Positions 1 to 8,191 of a stretch of 64,000 nucleotides of DNA are shown piece after piece. The notes under the pieces were generated by a model that saw only the letters and a program-made list of their open reading frames with translations, was not told the DNA's origin and did no database searches. This DNA comes from Microvirga sp. VF16 (GTDB lineage: Bacteria > Pseudomonadota > Alphaproteobacteria > Rhizobiales > Beijerinckiaceae), in the NCBI RefSeq assembly GCF_016864375.1, contig NZ_CP069357.1, positions 620,001-684,000 of the forward strand, read 5' to 3'. The position numbers and the translations under genes were made by a program. How positions within the stretch are numbered: position 1 is the first letter of the stretch; every line of letters starts with the position of its first letter.

Positions 1-319
1 GCCGAAGGTCCAAGCCATCATGGAGACTGCCCGAGGGCAACTCGCTCCGACACTGTCCGTCAAATCACGGTCGGGATTCGACAGTTTGCGGTGACGTCCG
101 AGGCTGAGCCCGATGGCGCTCATGCGAACCGCTCGTCCGCATCACCTTATATCCGGTTGGGCCCAAGCCCTGACCATAATCCCGCATGCGTCGGGAACGG
201 GCTCCGGGGTGAGCGCGACCATTCTTTTTCGCGGCATTGTTCCAGCCAGGGGGGACAACGCGGTCGCACTCCCCTCAGACATCACGCGCTGACACTCCCG
301 CGCCAGCGCGCAAGCGGGT
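1..319. other. Flank downstream of IS110 transposase; no gene seen
   Basis: No reading frame here looks coding. The stretch lies 3' of the minus-strand IS110-family transposase gene. The element end cannot be fixed from one copy. In IS1111-type members of the family the non-coding segment beyond the transposase stop codon carries the bridge RNA, so this stretch could include one; that is inference from family knowledge. Confidence 0.4.
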
Positions 320-1471
320 TCAGGGCTTCACGGCCACATCGGCTGGCAGGGCGCCTGTTTCGACATAGCGCCACAACAGGATCAGCAGCTTGCGGGCGAG
401 CGCCACAATTGCAATGCGTCTGACCCGCCCAGTGGCCGACCCCACACGGCTGCGGAACCAAGCCGCCAGTGCACTGTCAGGCTGGTTGCGCAACCACAGC
501 CAGGCGAGTTCGATCAGCGCCTTGCGGGCGCGGGCGTTGCCCGCCTTGGTGATGCCTTGCTCGCGCGAGCGGCGGCCGCTCGCAAACGGGCTGGGCGTCA
601 GCCCGGCATAGGCAGCCACGTGGCGCCGGCTGGCAAAGCATCGGTAGAACACCTCCTTGTCGAGGACAGTTGCAATCTCAGAGCCGATCCCCCTCAGATG
701 CAGCAAGGTCCCAAGCTTGGACGAGGACGCGGCTCGTGCCGCCGCCGCTTCGGCATCGCGCCTCGTCTCGACCTCGGCCAAGTGCCGCAGCACGAGTTCA
801 AGCCAATCGAGCTGACGCGCGATCTCCGCCGACAGCCGCGGCGGCAAGAGCCGGCCATCTCCCGTGATCAGCTGCGCCAGGCGCAGGCGGCGATCCGGCC
901 GCAGCGGCTCGTAGTCGTCGATTCCTTGCGTCGCACACAGCCCCTTGATCCGGTTGACCAGGCGAATGCGCTCCTGCAGCAGCGTGGCGCGCTCGCGACT
1001 CGGGCGACGCGCATCCTCCTCGTCCGGTGACGGTGGGCGGACCATGGAGCAGACCTTCGGCTCGCCGCGAGACCAGGCCATCAGCGCCCGCAGCAGAGCC
1101 TGGGCATCCAGGCGGTCCGTCTTGGCCCGCCGGGCCCGGCGGTCGACCTGCAGCGAACTCGGGTCCATGACATGGCTGCTGACGCCGTGCGCCTCGAGAA
1201 GGCGGTGCAGCCAGAACCCGTCGCGGCCGGCCTCGTAGCAGCACGATACATGTGGGCTCACGCCGGTGCGTCGTTCCACGCGGGTCCGGATGCGGGCAAG
1301 CAGGTCGAGCACCGCCTGTCCATCACCGGCGGGAAGCCGATGCAGCTCGATCTTCGCGGCATCGGGGGCGTGCAGCGCCACCAGCCAGGAGCGGCGGCTG
1401 AGTTCAAGCGCCAGAAAGATCGTGTGGGTGCTGTCCGAGACTGAAGCGTCGGCTGAGGGAGAGGAGAACAT
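320..1471 (-). CDS. IS110-family transposase (DEDD recombinase)
   Basis: Complete 383-residue transposase of the IS110/IS1111 family, which moves a circular intermediate by RNA-guided recombination. The N-terminal RuvC-like DEDD domain covers about residues 15-170, with acidic positions in FLALELS, CYEAGRDG and KTDRLDAQAL. The C-terminal Transposase_20 region contains LRGIGSEIATVL and YAGLTPSPFASG (about 255-300) and the serine-bearing KAGNARARKAL stretch. The ATG at 1471 has a GGAGG Shine-Dalgarno six bases upstream. Its 5' side runs after about 70 bp into a broken IS630 gene, so it probably inserted there or abuts a deletion. Family call is firm; subgroup is not. Confidence 0.93.
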   Translation of the reverse strand: MFSSPSADASVSDSTHTIFLALELSRRSWLVALHAPDAAKIELHRLPAGDGQAVLDLLARIRTRVERRTGVSPHVSCCYEAGRDGFWLHRLLEAHGVSSHVMDPSSLQVDRRARRAKTDRLDAQALLRALMAWSRGEPKVCSMVRPPSPDEEDARRPSRERATLLQERIRLVNRIKGLCATQGIDDYEPLRPDRRLRLAQLITGDGRLLPPRLSAEIARQLDWLELVLRHLAEVETRRDAEAAAARAASSSKLGTLLHLRGIGSEIATVLDKEVFYRCFASRRHVAAYAGLTPSPFASGRRSREQGITKAGNARARKALIELAWLWLRNQPDSALAAWFRSRVGSATGRVRRIAIVALARKLLILLWRYVETGALPADVAVKP

Positions 1472-1541
1472 GAGCGGCCTCCAGGGTGAGGTGAGGTGAC
1501 CGCCTTACTTCACCAGTTCGGCGGTCGCTGGCCCATGAGAT
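320..1541 (-). mobile_element. IS110/IS1111-family insertion sequence (ends approximate)
   Basis: Defined by its transposase gene. The right boundary near 1541 is where homology of the adjacent IS630 transposase stops (after residues APHLAQKK). An inverted repeat GACCGCC/GGCGGTC lies at 1499-1526, inside the presumed end. Elements of this family lack classical terminal inverted repeats, and the left end may extend below 320. Confidence 0.5.
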
Positions 1542-2039
1542 CTTTTTCTGCGCCAGATGAGGCGCGCGCGCGACATAGACGTAGCGCGGGCGTTTCCAGC
1601 GATAGCCTGCCTCGTGCAGCCGGCGCCGCAGGGTCCGCGGGCTGACGGCGAGGCCCTTCGCGGCCAGGTCGTGCGCCAGCAGCGGCACCGTCCAGCTCGT
1701 GGCCTGGTAGCCGCAGCGGCGCGGGTCACGCGCCAGGGCCGCCGCCAGCCGCCGCGGCGTGAGGGTGTGATGCAGGCGCGGACGCCCGCTGCGCGGCCGG
1801 TCGATCAGGGCCGTGGTCTCATGCTCGGCCCGGTACTGCACCAGCCATCGGTGCACGCTGGAGCGGTTGACGCGGCAGCGCTGGGCCGCCTCGGCGACGG
1901 AATGCCCCTCGGCCACCAACAGCAGCGCCTCGAGACGGCGATAAACACGGGCCTCACGGGCGCCAGCAAGCGCTACGGCAAGCCGCTTGCGATCCGCCTC
2001 GTCGAGCCACGTCTCGGGAGAGTGATCATGTCGTTGCAT
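1541..2039 (-). pseudogene. Truncated IS630-family transposase (N-terminal part only)
   Basis: About 165 residues of an IS630-type transposase: a Helix-turn-helix (HSVAEAAQRCRVNRSSVHRWL, shown here only by its position at about residues 45-65) followed by the second winged-helix segment ending in YVYVARAPHLAQKK. The DDE catalytic domain is missing. After that point the frame continues into unrelated sequence from the IS110 end and stops around 1404. The start is taken at the ATG at 2039 (MQRHDHSPETW) rather than an in-frame ATG 12 codons upstream. It is unlike the intact IS630 at 20.2 kb, so this is a separate, dead insertion. Confidence 0.85.
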
Positions 2040-2122
2040 GTTCCCCAGGGAACACCCGCAGCTCTCGCGTTGCAAGTCTTATGGCGACCTACTTAGGCCC
2101 CATAACCTGGGACGCTAAAGAG

Positions 2123-2143
2123 AGCCGCCTTCGGGCGGCTTTT
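2123..2143 (+). terminator. Rho-independent terminator
   Basis: AGCCGCC-TTCG-GGCGGCT stem with a short T run. No plus-strand gene precedes it within the window's IS block, so it probably belonged to a gene displaced by the insertions. Confidence 0.75.
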
Positions 2144-2277
2144 CTCATGGGCGCGGAGGGCGTCGTCACGCACCATCCGAAAGATGATCTGAAGGTCTCC
2201 GACAGAAAGACGAGAATTCAGGTTCCTGCAGAAAAGTGAGCAAAAGCTCGGTTCAATCCCCGAAAAGGAAGAGTTCG

Positions 2278-2643
2278 ATGAACGACAACACCGCCACCTC
2301 CGCCGCCGTTTCCACCGAGACCCGCGCCCGTTCCTACCCGCGCACGGTCACGCCCAAGACCATCAAGGAAGGCAAGAACAAGAACGGCACGGAGTTCGTG
2401 AGCTTCATCGGCGAGTATCGCCGTCAGGGCAAGGACAAGGTCTACACCATGTTCCACACCGCGAGCGGTGCAGCCCTGAGTTCGATTCGCGAGCAGCTGA
2501 AGGAAGGTCAGCCCATCCGTGTCTTCGGCGTGTTCGACGAGATGCCGGCGGACGCCGAGCGCAAAAGCAAGCAGGTTTTCCGTATCGTGGGTCTGAGCGT
2601 GCCGCGTGAACAGGCTGCCGAAGAGATGCAGCAGGCCGCCTAA
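2278..2643 (+). CDS. Hypothetical protein, possible OB-fold
   Basis: 121 residues. A low-complexity Ala/Thr N-terminus is followed by a compact region (about 20-110) with alternating hydrophobic strands (EFVSFIGEYR, KVYTMFHTAS, PIRVFGVFDEM, KQVFRIVGLSV) that could form a small beta-barrel. This resembles short single-strand-binding or OB-fold proteins of plasmids but lacks a diagnostic motif. The ATG at 2278 is chosen because leader motif copy 2256-2269 (ATCCCCGAAAAGGA) places its Shine-Dalgarno eight bases upstream; an in-frame GTG at 2236 would translate the leader itself. Single-gene unit closed by the terminator at 2658. Confidence 0.75.
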   Translation: MNDNTATSAAVSTETRARSYPRTVTPKTIKEGKNKNGTEFVSFIGEYRRQGKDKVYTMFHTASGAALSSIREQLKEGQPIRVFGVFDEMPADAERKSKQVFRIVGLSVPREQAAEEMQQAA

Positions 2644-2657
2644 TCGGCCCCATGAAG

Positions 2658-2681
2658 AAGCCGCCCTCGGGCGGCTTTTTT
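2658..2681 (+). terminator. Rho-independent terminator
   Basis: AGCCGCC-CTC-GGGCGGCT stem followed by six or more T. It ends the 2278 gene. Confidence 0.9.
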
Positions 2682-2717
2682 CATGATCGTCGCTGCAATC
2701 CCCGGCAAGCGTGTGAA

Positions 2718-3107
2718 TCACGCTGCAGCCGCATCAGATCCCTTACGGTTGGCCACTTCCAAAGTGACAGCGAGTCCTTTGGGGGATTTCGCTCCAGATC
2801 GTAGCCGAGCATTCTCGTCTCTGAGAGCCTCGTTACGGGCTACATGCTCGTGGTTAGCGCGGGTCACTTCCTTGATCTCGCCCTTGAGTTCAGTGATGTC
2901 CTCCTTGAGGTCCACGATCTTCGCCTGGAGGGCAGCAAAATCCCTAGCCTCTGCTCGAAGGTCACGGATCGTCGCCTGCTGATCGGCAATCTTCGACTCC
3001 AGCTTCTTGATCCTACGCTCCGCCTCAGCAAGCAGCTTCTCCGGAGTCTTCTCCGGCTGCGCCACCCCGGTTTTGAGGGATTTGGCCTGTAGCCCCGCAT
3101 TCATCAT
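2718..3107 (-). CDS. Coiled-coil protein of unknown function
   Basis: 129 residues, almost entirely heptad-like and highly charged between residues 20 and 105 (EKLLAEAERRIKKLESKIAD, IVDLKEDITELKGEIKEV), so a long parallel or antiparallel coiled coil is expected. No signal peptide or membrane segment. ATG at 3107 is preceded by AAAGGAG. It is one of few minus-strand genes in the accessory region and shares no operon. Partner or structural role unknown. Confidence 0.75.
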   Translation of the reverse strand: MMNAGLQAKSLKTGVAQPEKTPEKLLAEAERRIKKLESKIADQQATIRDLRAEARDFAALQAKIVDLKEDITELKGEIKEVTRANHEHVARNEALRDENARLRSGAKSPKGLAVTLEVANRKGSDAAAA

Positions 3108-3354
3108 GGCCCCAACGGCTCCTTTTCTCTGTTCTGACAGGGGTTAGAACAAAATAGGAACTTACGGCGATGGTCAACGAGACAGCGTGTCACGTCGAGA
3201 GCAACACCAGGAGGGTATCGAGTGCAATCCCTGTACTGGCCTCATTTTTTACGGACTGCTGATTCAATGTCACATCTATTTCCGGGGGACGAATTACAAG
3301 ATCATTTGTCAGGATGGGGCAGCAAAAACTCAAATCAGAAATCCCGAAAAAAGG

Positions 3355-3741
3355 ATGATGAGCATGCTCAAGGCGACGATGTATTTCTCTTACGGAAGCG
3401 ACGCACGGTCGGGTCTGAAATCAAAGACGACATTCGACGCCATTCTGGCAGGCGAGCGCAGCTCGACGACACGCTTTACAGCATGGCCAGGATATGAGCG
3501 CTGGACAGGCCTAAAGGTTGGCGATCAGGTTCTCTTCTACGCCGATCGGGACATGAAAGGGCGCTATGTCGATGTCACGGTGACGGAGGTTCCTCGCGTC
3601 ATCGACCTCGCAAGATGCAGCGAGGCGGATCTCGCCGCCTGGTCAGAAGCTGAGGGCTGGAGCGAGGCCGCAGGACGTCGCTACGGGCGCAAATATGGAC
3701 CGGGTATTCAGATCCGGTCCCGGCCCGTCACCACACCGTGA
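3355..3741 (+). CDS. ASCH-domain-like protein
   Basis: About 128 residues resembling the ASCH (PUA-like) fold: an N-terminal strand (MYFSYGSDARSGLKSKTTFD), the substrate-pocket loop ILAGERSSTTRF, and the barrel segment LKVGDQVLFYADRDMKGRYVDVTVTEV. ASCH proteins bind RNA or modified nucleosides, and some are amidohydrolases of modified cytidine; which applies here is unknown. An ATG cluster at 3355-3366 follows leader motif copy 3340-3354. The stop lies eight bases before the AAA+ ATPase gene, so the two are probably co-transcribed. Confidence 0.7.
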   Translation: MMSMLKATMYFSYGSDARSGLKSKTTFDAILAGERSSTTRFTAWPGYERWTGLKVGDQVLFYADRDMKGRYVDVTVTEVPRVIDLARCSEADLAAWSEAEGWSEAAGRRYGRKYGPGIQIRSRPVTTP

Positions 3742-3748
3742 GGAGTCG

Positions 3749-4987
3749 ATGAGGAAGTCATTTTCGTTCCCATACTTCATCGTGAAGGTCGGGTTCACCC
3801 TCCTCGCGCTCTACATCACGGCAATCTTTCTCATGACCAATCTGCCCATCTACGGGCGCTCGTACTTCGATTGGTTCGCCGCCATTGCTATCGGGACGTG
3901 GGCTCTGGTCTTGATCGGCCTCGCCCACGAAACCCGGCTCACCACCCGCTTCATCGGAATCTTCGTCAAAGGACTGCCACCCAGGTGGCTGCGGATCATC
4001 CTGGACCTTCTCGATCGCTACACCAACAAGGATGGCCTCCTCGCACGTCTCGCCGCTGTGCAGCGTTCCGAATACCTCGATGCGACCGCGCTCGCTGCCG
4101 CGGTAAAGCAGAAGGTTGTCGGCCAGGACCTCGTAGCCGATGAGGTTGCAGCAACTCTGCGTCGCCGCCTTGCACAGGTCGCACGTGACAAGCCCGCCGG
4201 CGTCTTCCTGTTCGTTGGCCCTCCCGGCGTGGGTAAAACCGAGATGGGCAAGCAATTTGCTCGCACCCTGAAGCGCGGGTTCCTCTTCGAGGATATGTCG
4301 ACCTGCAGCAATCCCGCTGGTGCCGAACGCCTTTTTGGCGTTCCTCCGGGATACTCAGGCTCCGATAAGTATGGGACCCTCACGGGCGGCCTGCGGGATC
4401 AGCCCAACTCATTCGTGCTCCTTGATGAAATCGAGAAAGCGCATGTCGACGTCCAGAAGCGGTTTCTGACTGCTTGGAATGATGGCTTCGTGACCGAAGC
4501 CTCGACTGGACAGAAAGTGTCGACCAACCGGGCCATTTTCGCCGCAACGACGAACGCAGCTGCTGACCGGATTGGCGAACTGGCTCGCGAGATCACAGAT
4601 CGCGATAAGCTCCTGACTGCCGTTCACAATGTGCTCAAGGAGGCCGGATTCCCTCCTGAGGTCCTGAGCAGAATTGACGAGGTATTCGTTTTCAACCCAC
4701 TCCAGGGGCTCGACCCTGCCCGGGTAGCGATCATCCAAATCGTTAATATCGTAGAGAGTTACGGCCTCGATCTCGACCAGGGCGGCATCGACGACATGAT
4801 CCTGTTCGAGGCCATGCAGCGCGCTGAGGTTCTGCAGACTGCCGGCGGTGTACGCGCCGTGATCAGAGCTCTCGAAAAACGCATTGCCGATGTCCTGATC
4901 GAGGCCAGGCAGAAGGGCGCTCGCCGCGTCAAGCTCACGATGGATGAATCGGACCTTGATAAGGTCCAGGGGACGATCACCGGATAG
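3749..4987 (+). CDS. Membrane-anchored ClpA/ClpB-type AAA+ ATPase
   Basis: 412 residues. Two hydrophobic segments near the N-terminus (about residues 8-30 and 45-62) predict an inner-membrane anchor with the ATPase in the cytoplasm. The AAA_2 domain shows Walker A GPPGVGKTE (about 157-165), Walker B VLLDEIEKAH (about 222) and a sensor-1 TTNAAADR. A C-terminal lid carries VRAVIRALEKRIADVL. It has one ATPase module rather than the two of ClpA/B and no ClpP-binding loop that I can see, so it may be an unfoldase or remodeller working at the membrane. Start chosen for GAGGAG upstream. It forms an apparent operon with the ASCH gene before it and the 64-residue membrane peptide after it. Confidence 0.88.
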   Translation: MRKSFSFPYFIVKVGFTLLALYITAIFLMTNLPIYGRSYFDWFAAIAIGTWALVLIGLAHETRLTTRFIGIFVKGLPPRWLRIILDLLDRYTNKDGLLARLAAVQRSEYLDATALAAAVKQKVVGQDLVADEVAATLRRRLAQVARDKPAGVFLFVGPPGVGKTEMGKQFARTLKRGFLFEDMSTCSNPAGAERLFGVPPGYSGSDKYGTLTGGLRDQPNSFVLLDEIEKAHVDVQKRFLTAWNDGFVTEASTGQKVSTNRAIFAATTNAAADRIGELAREITDRDKLLTAVHNVLKEAGFPPEVLSRIDEVFVFNPLQGLDPARVAIIQIVNIVESYGLDLDQGGIDDMILFEAMQRAEVLQTAGGVRAVIRALEKRIADVLIEARQKGARRVKLTMDESDLDKVQGTITG

Positions 4988-4997
4988 GAGGAGCACC

Positions 4998-5192
4998 ATG
5001 TTCGATCGGCTGGTTCCCCGACCCATCCGGAGGCTTTGGAATGAGGCGTCGGTCTGGCGCTGGTGCCTCATCCTCGCCGTTGCATCTACGGGCATGCTCC
5101 TTATTGCCTCGCCGCCACAGCCTTCAACAGCCACTGCCGCTACGAAAGTGGCCACTCAACCGCTTGCCAAACCTGGCGCAGCCGCCCCTTGA
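4998..5192 (+). CDS. Small single-pass membrane protein
   Basis: 64 residues: basic N-terminus (PRPIRRLWNE), one hydrophobic helix (about 20-42, WRWCLILAVASTGMLLIA), then a Pro/Ala/Thr-rich tail. The ATG at 4998 is preceded by AGGAGG, eleven bases after the stop of the AAA+ gene. Likely a companion of that ATPase. Confidence 0.65.
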   Translation: MFDRLVPRPIRRLWNEASVWRWCLILAVASTGMLLIASPPQPSTATAATKVATQPLAKPGAAAP

Positions 5193-5202
5193 GGCGGCTG
5201 CC

Positions 5203-5667
5203 TTAGTCACGAGGGACATCCACGTAAGTGATCCGGCGAACGGTCTCGAAGGCAAGGACAGAGATGATTGAGAAATCCGGGCCGTCCAAGGCCCGGAACC
5301 TCACCGTTTCCAATGGGAAACGACCATGAGACACCTCGTAGAGGATCTCAGATACCCCAGTGCCCTCGTCCCAGACTCGGAACGCGTTCACTTGCAGCCG
5401 GGATCGTTTCGGGACCTCAATATGCCATCCGAAGAAGTTCAGTGAAGCCAGCCCCAGCTTCGCACCGGACCTTTCACCAATGAGCGTATTCCTGATGTAC
5501 CTGTAGCGCATACGATGCGCCTGGCCATCCATTGTGACGCGCCCCTCTTGGAACAGGTTGCCGACCTGGTAATCGATCCGGCAGTTGCCATCAATGAATA
5601 GCTTGAAATGTGACCCGTAGCGGCTCTCAGGCCGCCATTCACCTTCAACGATGACGGGTTCTATCAT
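5203..5667 (-). CDS. Hypothetical protein
   Basis: 154 residues, beta-rich in appearance with many aromatic and charged alternations (HFKLFIDGNCRIDYQVGNLF, HRMRYRYIRNTL). No membrane segment, signal peptide or known motif seen. It is encoded opposite its neighbours and its 3' end almost touches the convergent membrane-peptide gene. The AT-leaning codon use is close to its surroundings. Function unknown. Confidence 0.6.
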   Translation of the reverse strand: MIEPVIVEGEWRPESRYGSHFKLFIDGNCRIDYQVGNLFQEGRVTMDGQAHRMRYRYIRNTLIGERSGAKLGLASLNFFGWHIEVPKRSRLQVNAFRVWDEGTGVSEILYEVSHGRFPLETVRFRALDGPDFSIISVLAFETVRRITYVDVPRD

Positions 5668-5803
5668 CCGTCAGTCCTTTTATTCTCCTCCTGGTAACGT
5701 GGAAATCTGCTCTTGAGTTCACTGGCGGTGAGTGAGCTGAGGCCGGACTTGGCCTGATCGAGGATGGGCGAACCCGTTTCCGGGAAAACCCCAAAGGATC
5801 GAG

Positions 5804-6631
5804 ATGACCATGACGATCTCCCAACACGTCCTCCCGTTTGCCGCTCGGCCCGATGAGGAGATCTTCGCGATTGGCGACATACATGGCTGCAGTGATCTCA
5901 TGAAGGCCCTCTTCGAGGTCATCGCCAAGACCCCTCGCGCCCCTGGCTGCCGGCGGATCGTGGTTCTCCTGGGGGATCTCATCGACCGTGGTCCGGACTC
6001 CCTCGGCTGCCTCGACCTTGCCATCGAGGCCAAGGACCGGACCGGCGCCGACATCGTGGACGCCCTTGCTGGCAACCACGAGCAGATGCTTCTCGCGACC
6101 ATCGTCCTGGACGGTCAAATTCATCGTCGGAAAACCGCCTTTGGGAACTGGCTCAAGAACGGCGGCATGAAGGTTGTGAACGACCTTCTGGACGAGGGGC
6201 ATAGCGCCAAGACCCCCAGCGACCTAAGGGATGCTCTTGGGCCGAGGCGGGTGGAGTTCCTCGAAGGGCTGTCGAAGCACCGGACCTCGGGCGAGTTCAT
6301 GTTCGTTCATGCAGGGCTCAACCCGTATGCCAACCTGGACCAGTTTCTTGCCGAGCCGATCGACGTCGATTTCAGGGAACTCGAGGAGCAGGACCATTGG
6401 GCTTGGGTCCGGGATCCGTTCCTGGCTTTCAACCCCGCCGAGCACGAAAGACGAGGCCATCACGGGTACTTCGTGGTGCACGGCCACACCGCTCCCAACT
6501 ATGAATGGTTCCCCGTCGCGGAGCAGCTGTGCCTAGACCGGCTCAACCTTGATGCCGGCTCGTACGCCACAGGCCGTGCCCGGATGGCTCGGATCATCGG
6601 CTCTGAGCTGACCTTCTACGAGGTGTCGTAG
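5804..6631 (+). CDS. PPP-family metallophosphatase (serine/threonine phosphatase-like)
   Basis: 275 residues with the full metal-binding signature of calcineurin-like phosphoesterases of the PPP type: GDIHG (about 24-28), GDLIDRGPDS (56-65), GNHE (90-93), HAG (about 169) and HGHT (about 226). It resembles phage-lambda-type and PrpA/PrpE bacterial phosphatases that remove phosphate from proteins; ApaH-like dinucleotide hydrolysis is the alternative. ATG at 5804 follows leader motif copy 5787-5798. The spacing to the next gene (6705) suggests a separate unit with its own leader. Confidence 0.9.
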   Translation: MTMTISQHVLPFAARPDEEIFAIGDIHGCSDLMKALFEVIAKTPRAPGCRRIVVLLGDLIDRGPDSLGCLDLAIEAKDRTGADIVDALAGNHEQMLLATIVLDGQIHRRKTAFGNWLKNGGMKVVNDLLDEGHSAKTPSDLRDALGPRRVEFLEGLSKHRTSGEFMFVHAGLNPYANLDQFLAEPIDVDFRELEEQDHWAWVRDPFLAFNPAEHERRGHHGYFVVHGHTAPNYEWFPVAEQLCLDRLNLDAGSYATGRARMARIIGSELTFYEVS

Positions 6632-6704
6632 CGACATCTCTGTTCGCTTCAGCACATCCAAACAGCGGAAAATCAGGGATTTAGTCCCCAGAAGGAGTGG
6701 TCAC

Positions 6705-6962
6705 ATGCACGCCTATACCCGCCCGCTCGTCCGTCGCCGGCCCAATGCTGCGGAACGGACTGCTCAGGTCATCCTTCTCGGCCTCGTTCTGATCGGCATC
6801 GCCGCCATGGTCGCCATCGTCATCTGCTCAGTGTTCGAACCCCACATAATCGTGGCATTCCTTGTGGTGGCGCTCCTGTTCCTCGTATTTCGGATCGAGA
6901 CCCGCCCCCAGCACCTGCCCAAGGGAGCATTCTATCCGTCCCGCTCCCTCGGGCACCGCTGA
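6705..6962 (+). CDS. Small membrane protein
   Basis: 85 residues with two adjacent hydrophobic helices (about 20-43, VILLGLVLIGIAAMVAIVI, and 46-62, IIVAFLVVALLFLVF) and basic ends, so a hairpin inner-membrane topology is expected. ATG at 6705 follows leader motif copy 6683-6696 (AGTCCCCAGAAGGA). It ends eleven bases before the ImmA-like gene, suggesting coupled expression. Confidence 0.7.
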   Translation: MHAYTRPLVRRRPNAAERTAQVILLGLVLIGIAAMVAIVICSVFEPHIIVAFLVVALLFLVFRIETRPQHLPKGAFYPSRSLGHR

Positions 6963-6972
6963 GGCCAACCCG

Positions 6973-7584
6973 ATGCACTTCCCCAGCCAGGTGTACCAGC
7001 CTGTCCCGGCCAATTGCGCCCGTCATGCCATCGAGACCTTTGCCGAAAGTGTCGCCGAGCATCTCGGGTTCATCCCGGATCGGGACGCAGCGGAATCCCT
7101 GCAGATGCGGGGCAAGGTCCGGGTTGAACGTATCCAGGACCTGATCAAGAAGATCGGCGGCCAAATCGAGTTCGAGTATGTGCCGCCTTCCGAGCTTCAT
7201 ACCTCCCAAAGCCTCATCGTTTTCAATGAGGAGCGGTTTGAGATTGCCCTCCTGGGGCGATACCGCATGGAGGAGAAAGACCAGAACTGGATGCTGGCAC
7301 AGGAACTCGGCCACCGCCTGCTTCACTATCCGCTGGTTGTCCAGCAGCATGGCGATGTCGCCATGGCTGTAAAGCGGTACCCCGACGATTCCGATCCGAT
7401 TGCCCGGCAGGCCCGCCGCGAGGCTCTACGGTTCGCCTTCGGGTTCCTCACCCCGGCCAAAGCCTTCATGAACGCCTATTGTGGGACAGATAGGCCGCAT
7501 TCCCTCGAATACCGGTTCAATGTCCCGAGGCGCACCATTGAACTCCGATACCAGTATCTGAGCGAACTAAAGGCCTCCGGCTGA
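6973..7584 (+). CDS. ImmA/IrrE-like protein with altered HExxH motif
   Basis: 203 residues laid out like ImmA/IrrE metallopeptidases: an entry region (about 15-95), the zinc helix at 109-119 reading AQELGHRLLHYP, and the third-ligand helix REALRFAFGFLTP (about 150). The first histidine of HExxH is glutamine, while the glutamate and second histidine remain. Zinc binding is therefore doubtful. ImmA/IrrE enzymes cleave repressors to induce mobile elements or stress genes. Two more divergent relatives lie at 25.3 and 25.9 kb. Start chosen at ATG 6973, just after the membrane-protein gene. Confidence 0.7.
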   Translation: MHFPSQVYQPVPANCARHAIETFAESVAEHLGFIPDRDAAESLQMRGKVRVERIQDLIKKIGGQIEFEYVPPSELHTSQSLIVFNEERFEIALLGRYRMEEKDQNWMLAQELGHRLLHYPLVVQQHGDVAMAVKRYPDDSDPIARQARREALRFAFGFLTPAKAFMNAYCGTDRPHSLEYRFNVPRRTIELRYQYLSELKASG

Positions 7585-7619
7585 GCCCACTTTCTCTTCA
7601 GCAACACAAGGATCGCTGA

Positions 7620-7883
7620 ATGACCTCGCCTGGAGAAGGCACATACACGCTTCAGTATGCCCAGCGTAAGGCCCGCTACGGCCATCGGGACTGGCTCTTC
7701 TGGACCGATCGCAGTGGCAGTTCCCAATGCGCTCCGAAGAGCAAGGAGAGCATCAAAAAAGCCATGCTGGCTTCAGGCACCCAGGGGCGGTGGTTCGTGG
7801 TCAGCGCCTCCACAGCCGTACTCCAGAAAGGCTTCTGGGCGATGGGCGTTATTATGCTGCGAAATGCCGAACACGGCATCTAA
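7620..7883 (+). CDS. Hypothetical protein
   Basis: 87 residues, tryptophan- and serine-containing (HRDWLFWTDRSGSSQ, GRWFVVSASTAVLQKGFW), soluble, no recognised domain. ATG at 7620 follows AAGGATCGCTGA. It lies in the same short-spaced plus-strand run as the ImmA-like gene and the next ORF, so co-transcription is likely. Confidence 0.55.
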   Translation: MTSPGEGTYTLQYAQRKARYGHRDWLFWTDRSGSSQCAPKSKESIKKAMLASGTQGRWFVVSASTAVLQKGFWAMGVIMLRNAEHGI

Positions 7884-7904
7884 CATCCAAATCGGAGACC
7901 TCTT

Positions 7905-8147
7905 ATGTCCAACCTCCCTGTTTGGCCTGGAGCCGATGTCTGCTACGCACGCGCCGGCAAGATCAACGAACACCTCTGCCGGACCTCCTATGCCGCTGCC
8001 AAGGTCAAGAAGGGCTGGAGACCCCCCGAGGAGGTCGCAGAGTTGATCCAGGCGATGAACCGCGGCGACGAGGAGGCGATCAAAGCCGCCTGTCAGCGTT
8101 ATTCCCATATCTGGGCCGAGAGTGCCGAATCTCACCCTCCATCGTGA
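7905..8147 (+). CDS. Hypothetical protein
   Basis: 80 residues, mainly helical in appearance (PPEEVAELIQAMNRGDEEAIKAACQRY), acidic C-terminal half. No membrane segment or known motif. ATG at 7905 with GGAGACC upstream, 21 bases after the previous gene. Function unknown. Confidence 0.6.
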   Translation: MSNLPVWPGADVCYARAGKINEHLCRTSYAAAKVKKGWRPPEEVAELIQAMNRGDEEAIKAACQRYSHIWAESAESHPPS

Positions 8148-8191
8148 TGTGATATCCGGCCCAGCACGGTACGCGACCAAGGAAGGTAACC

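Noticed and set aside
91..423. 110-codon frame at the left edge
   Set aside because: Runs into the antisense of the IS110 transposase and lacks a ribosome site.
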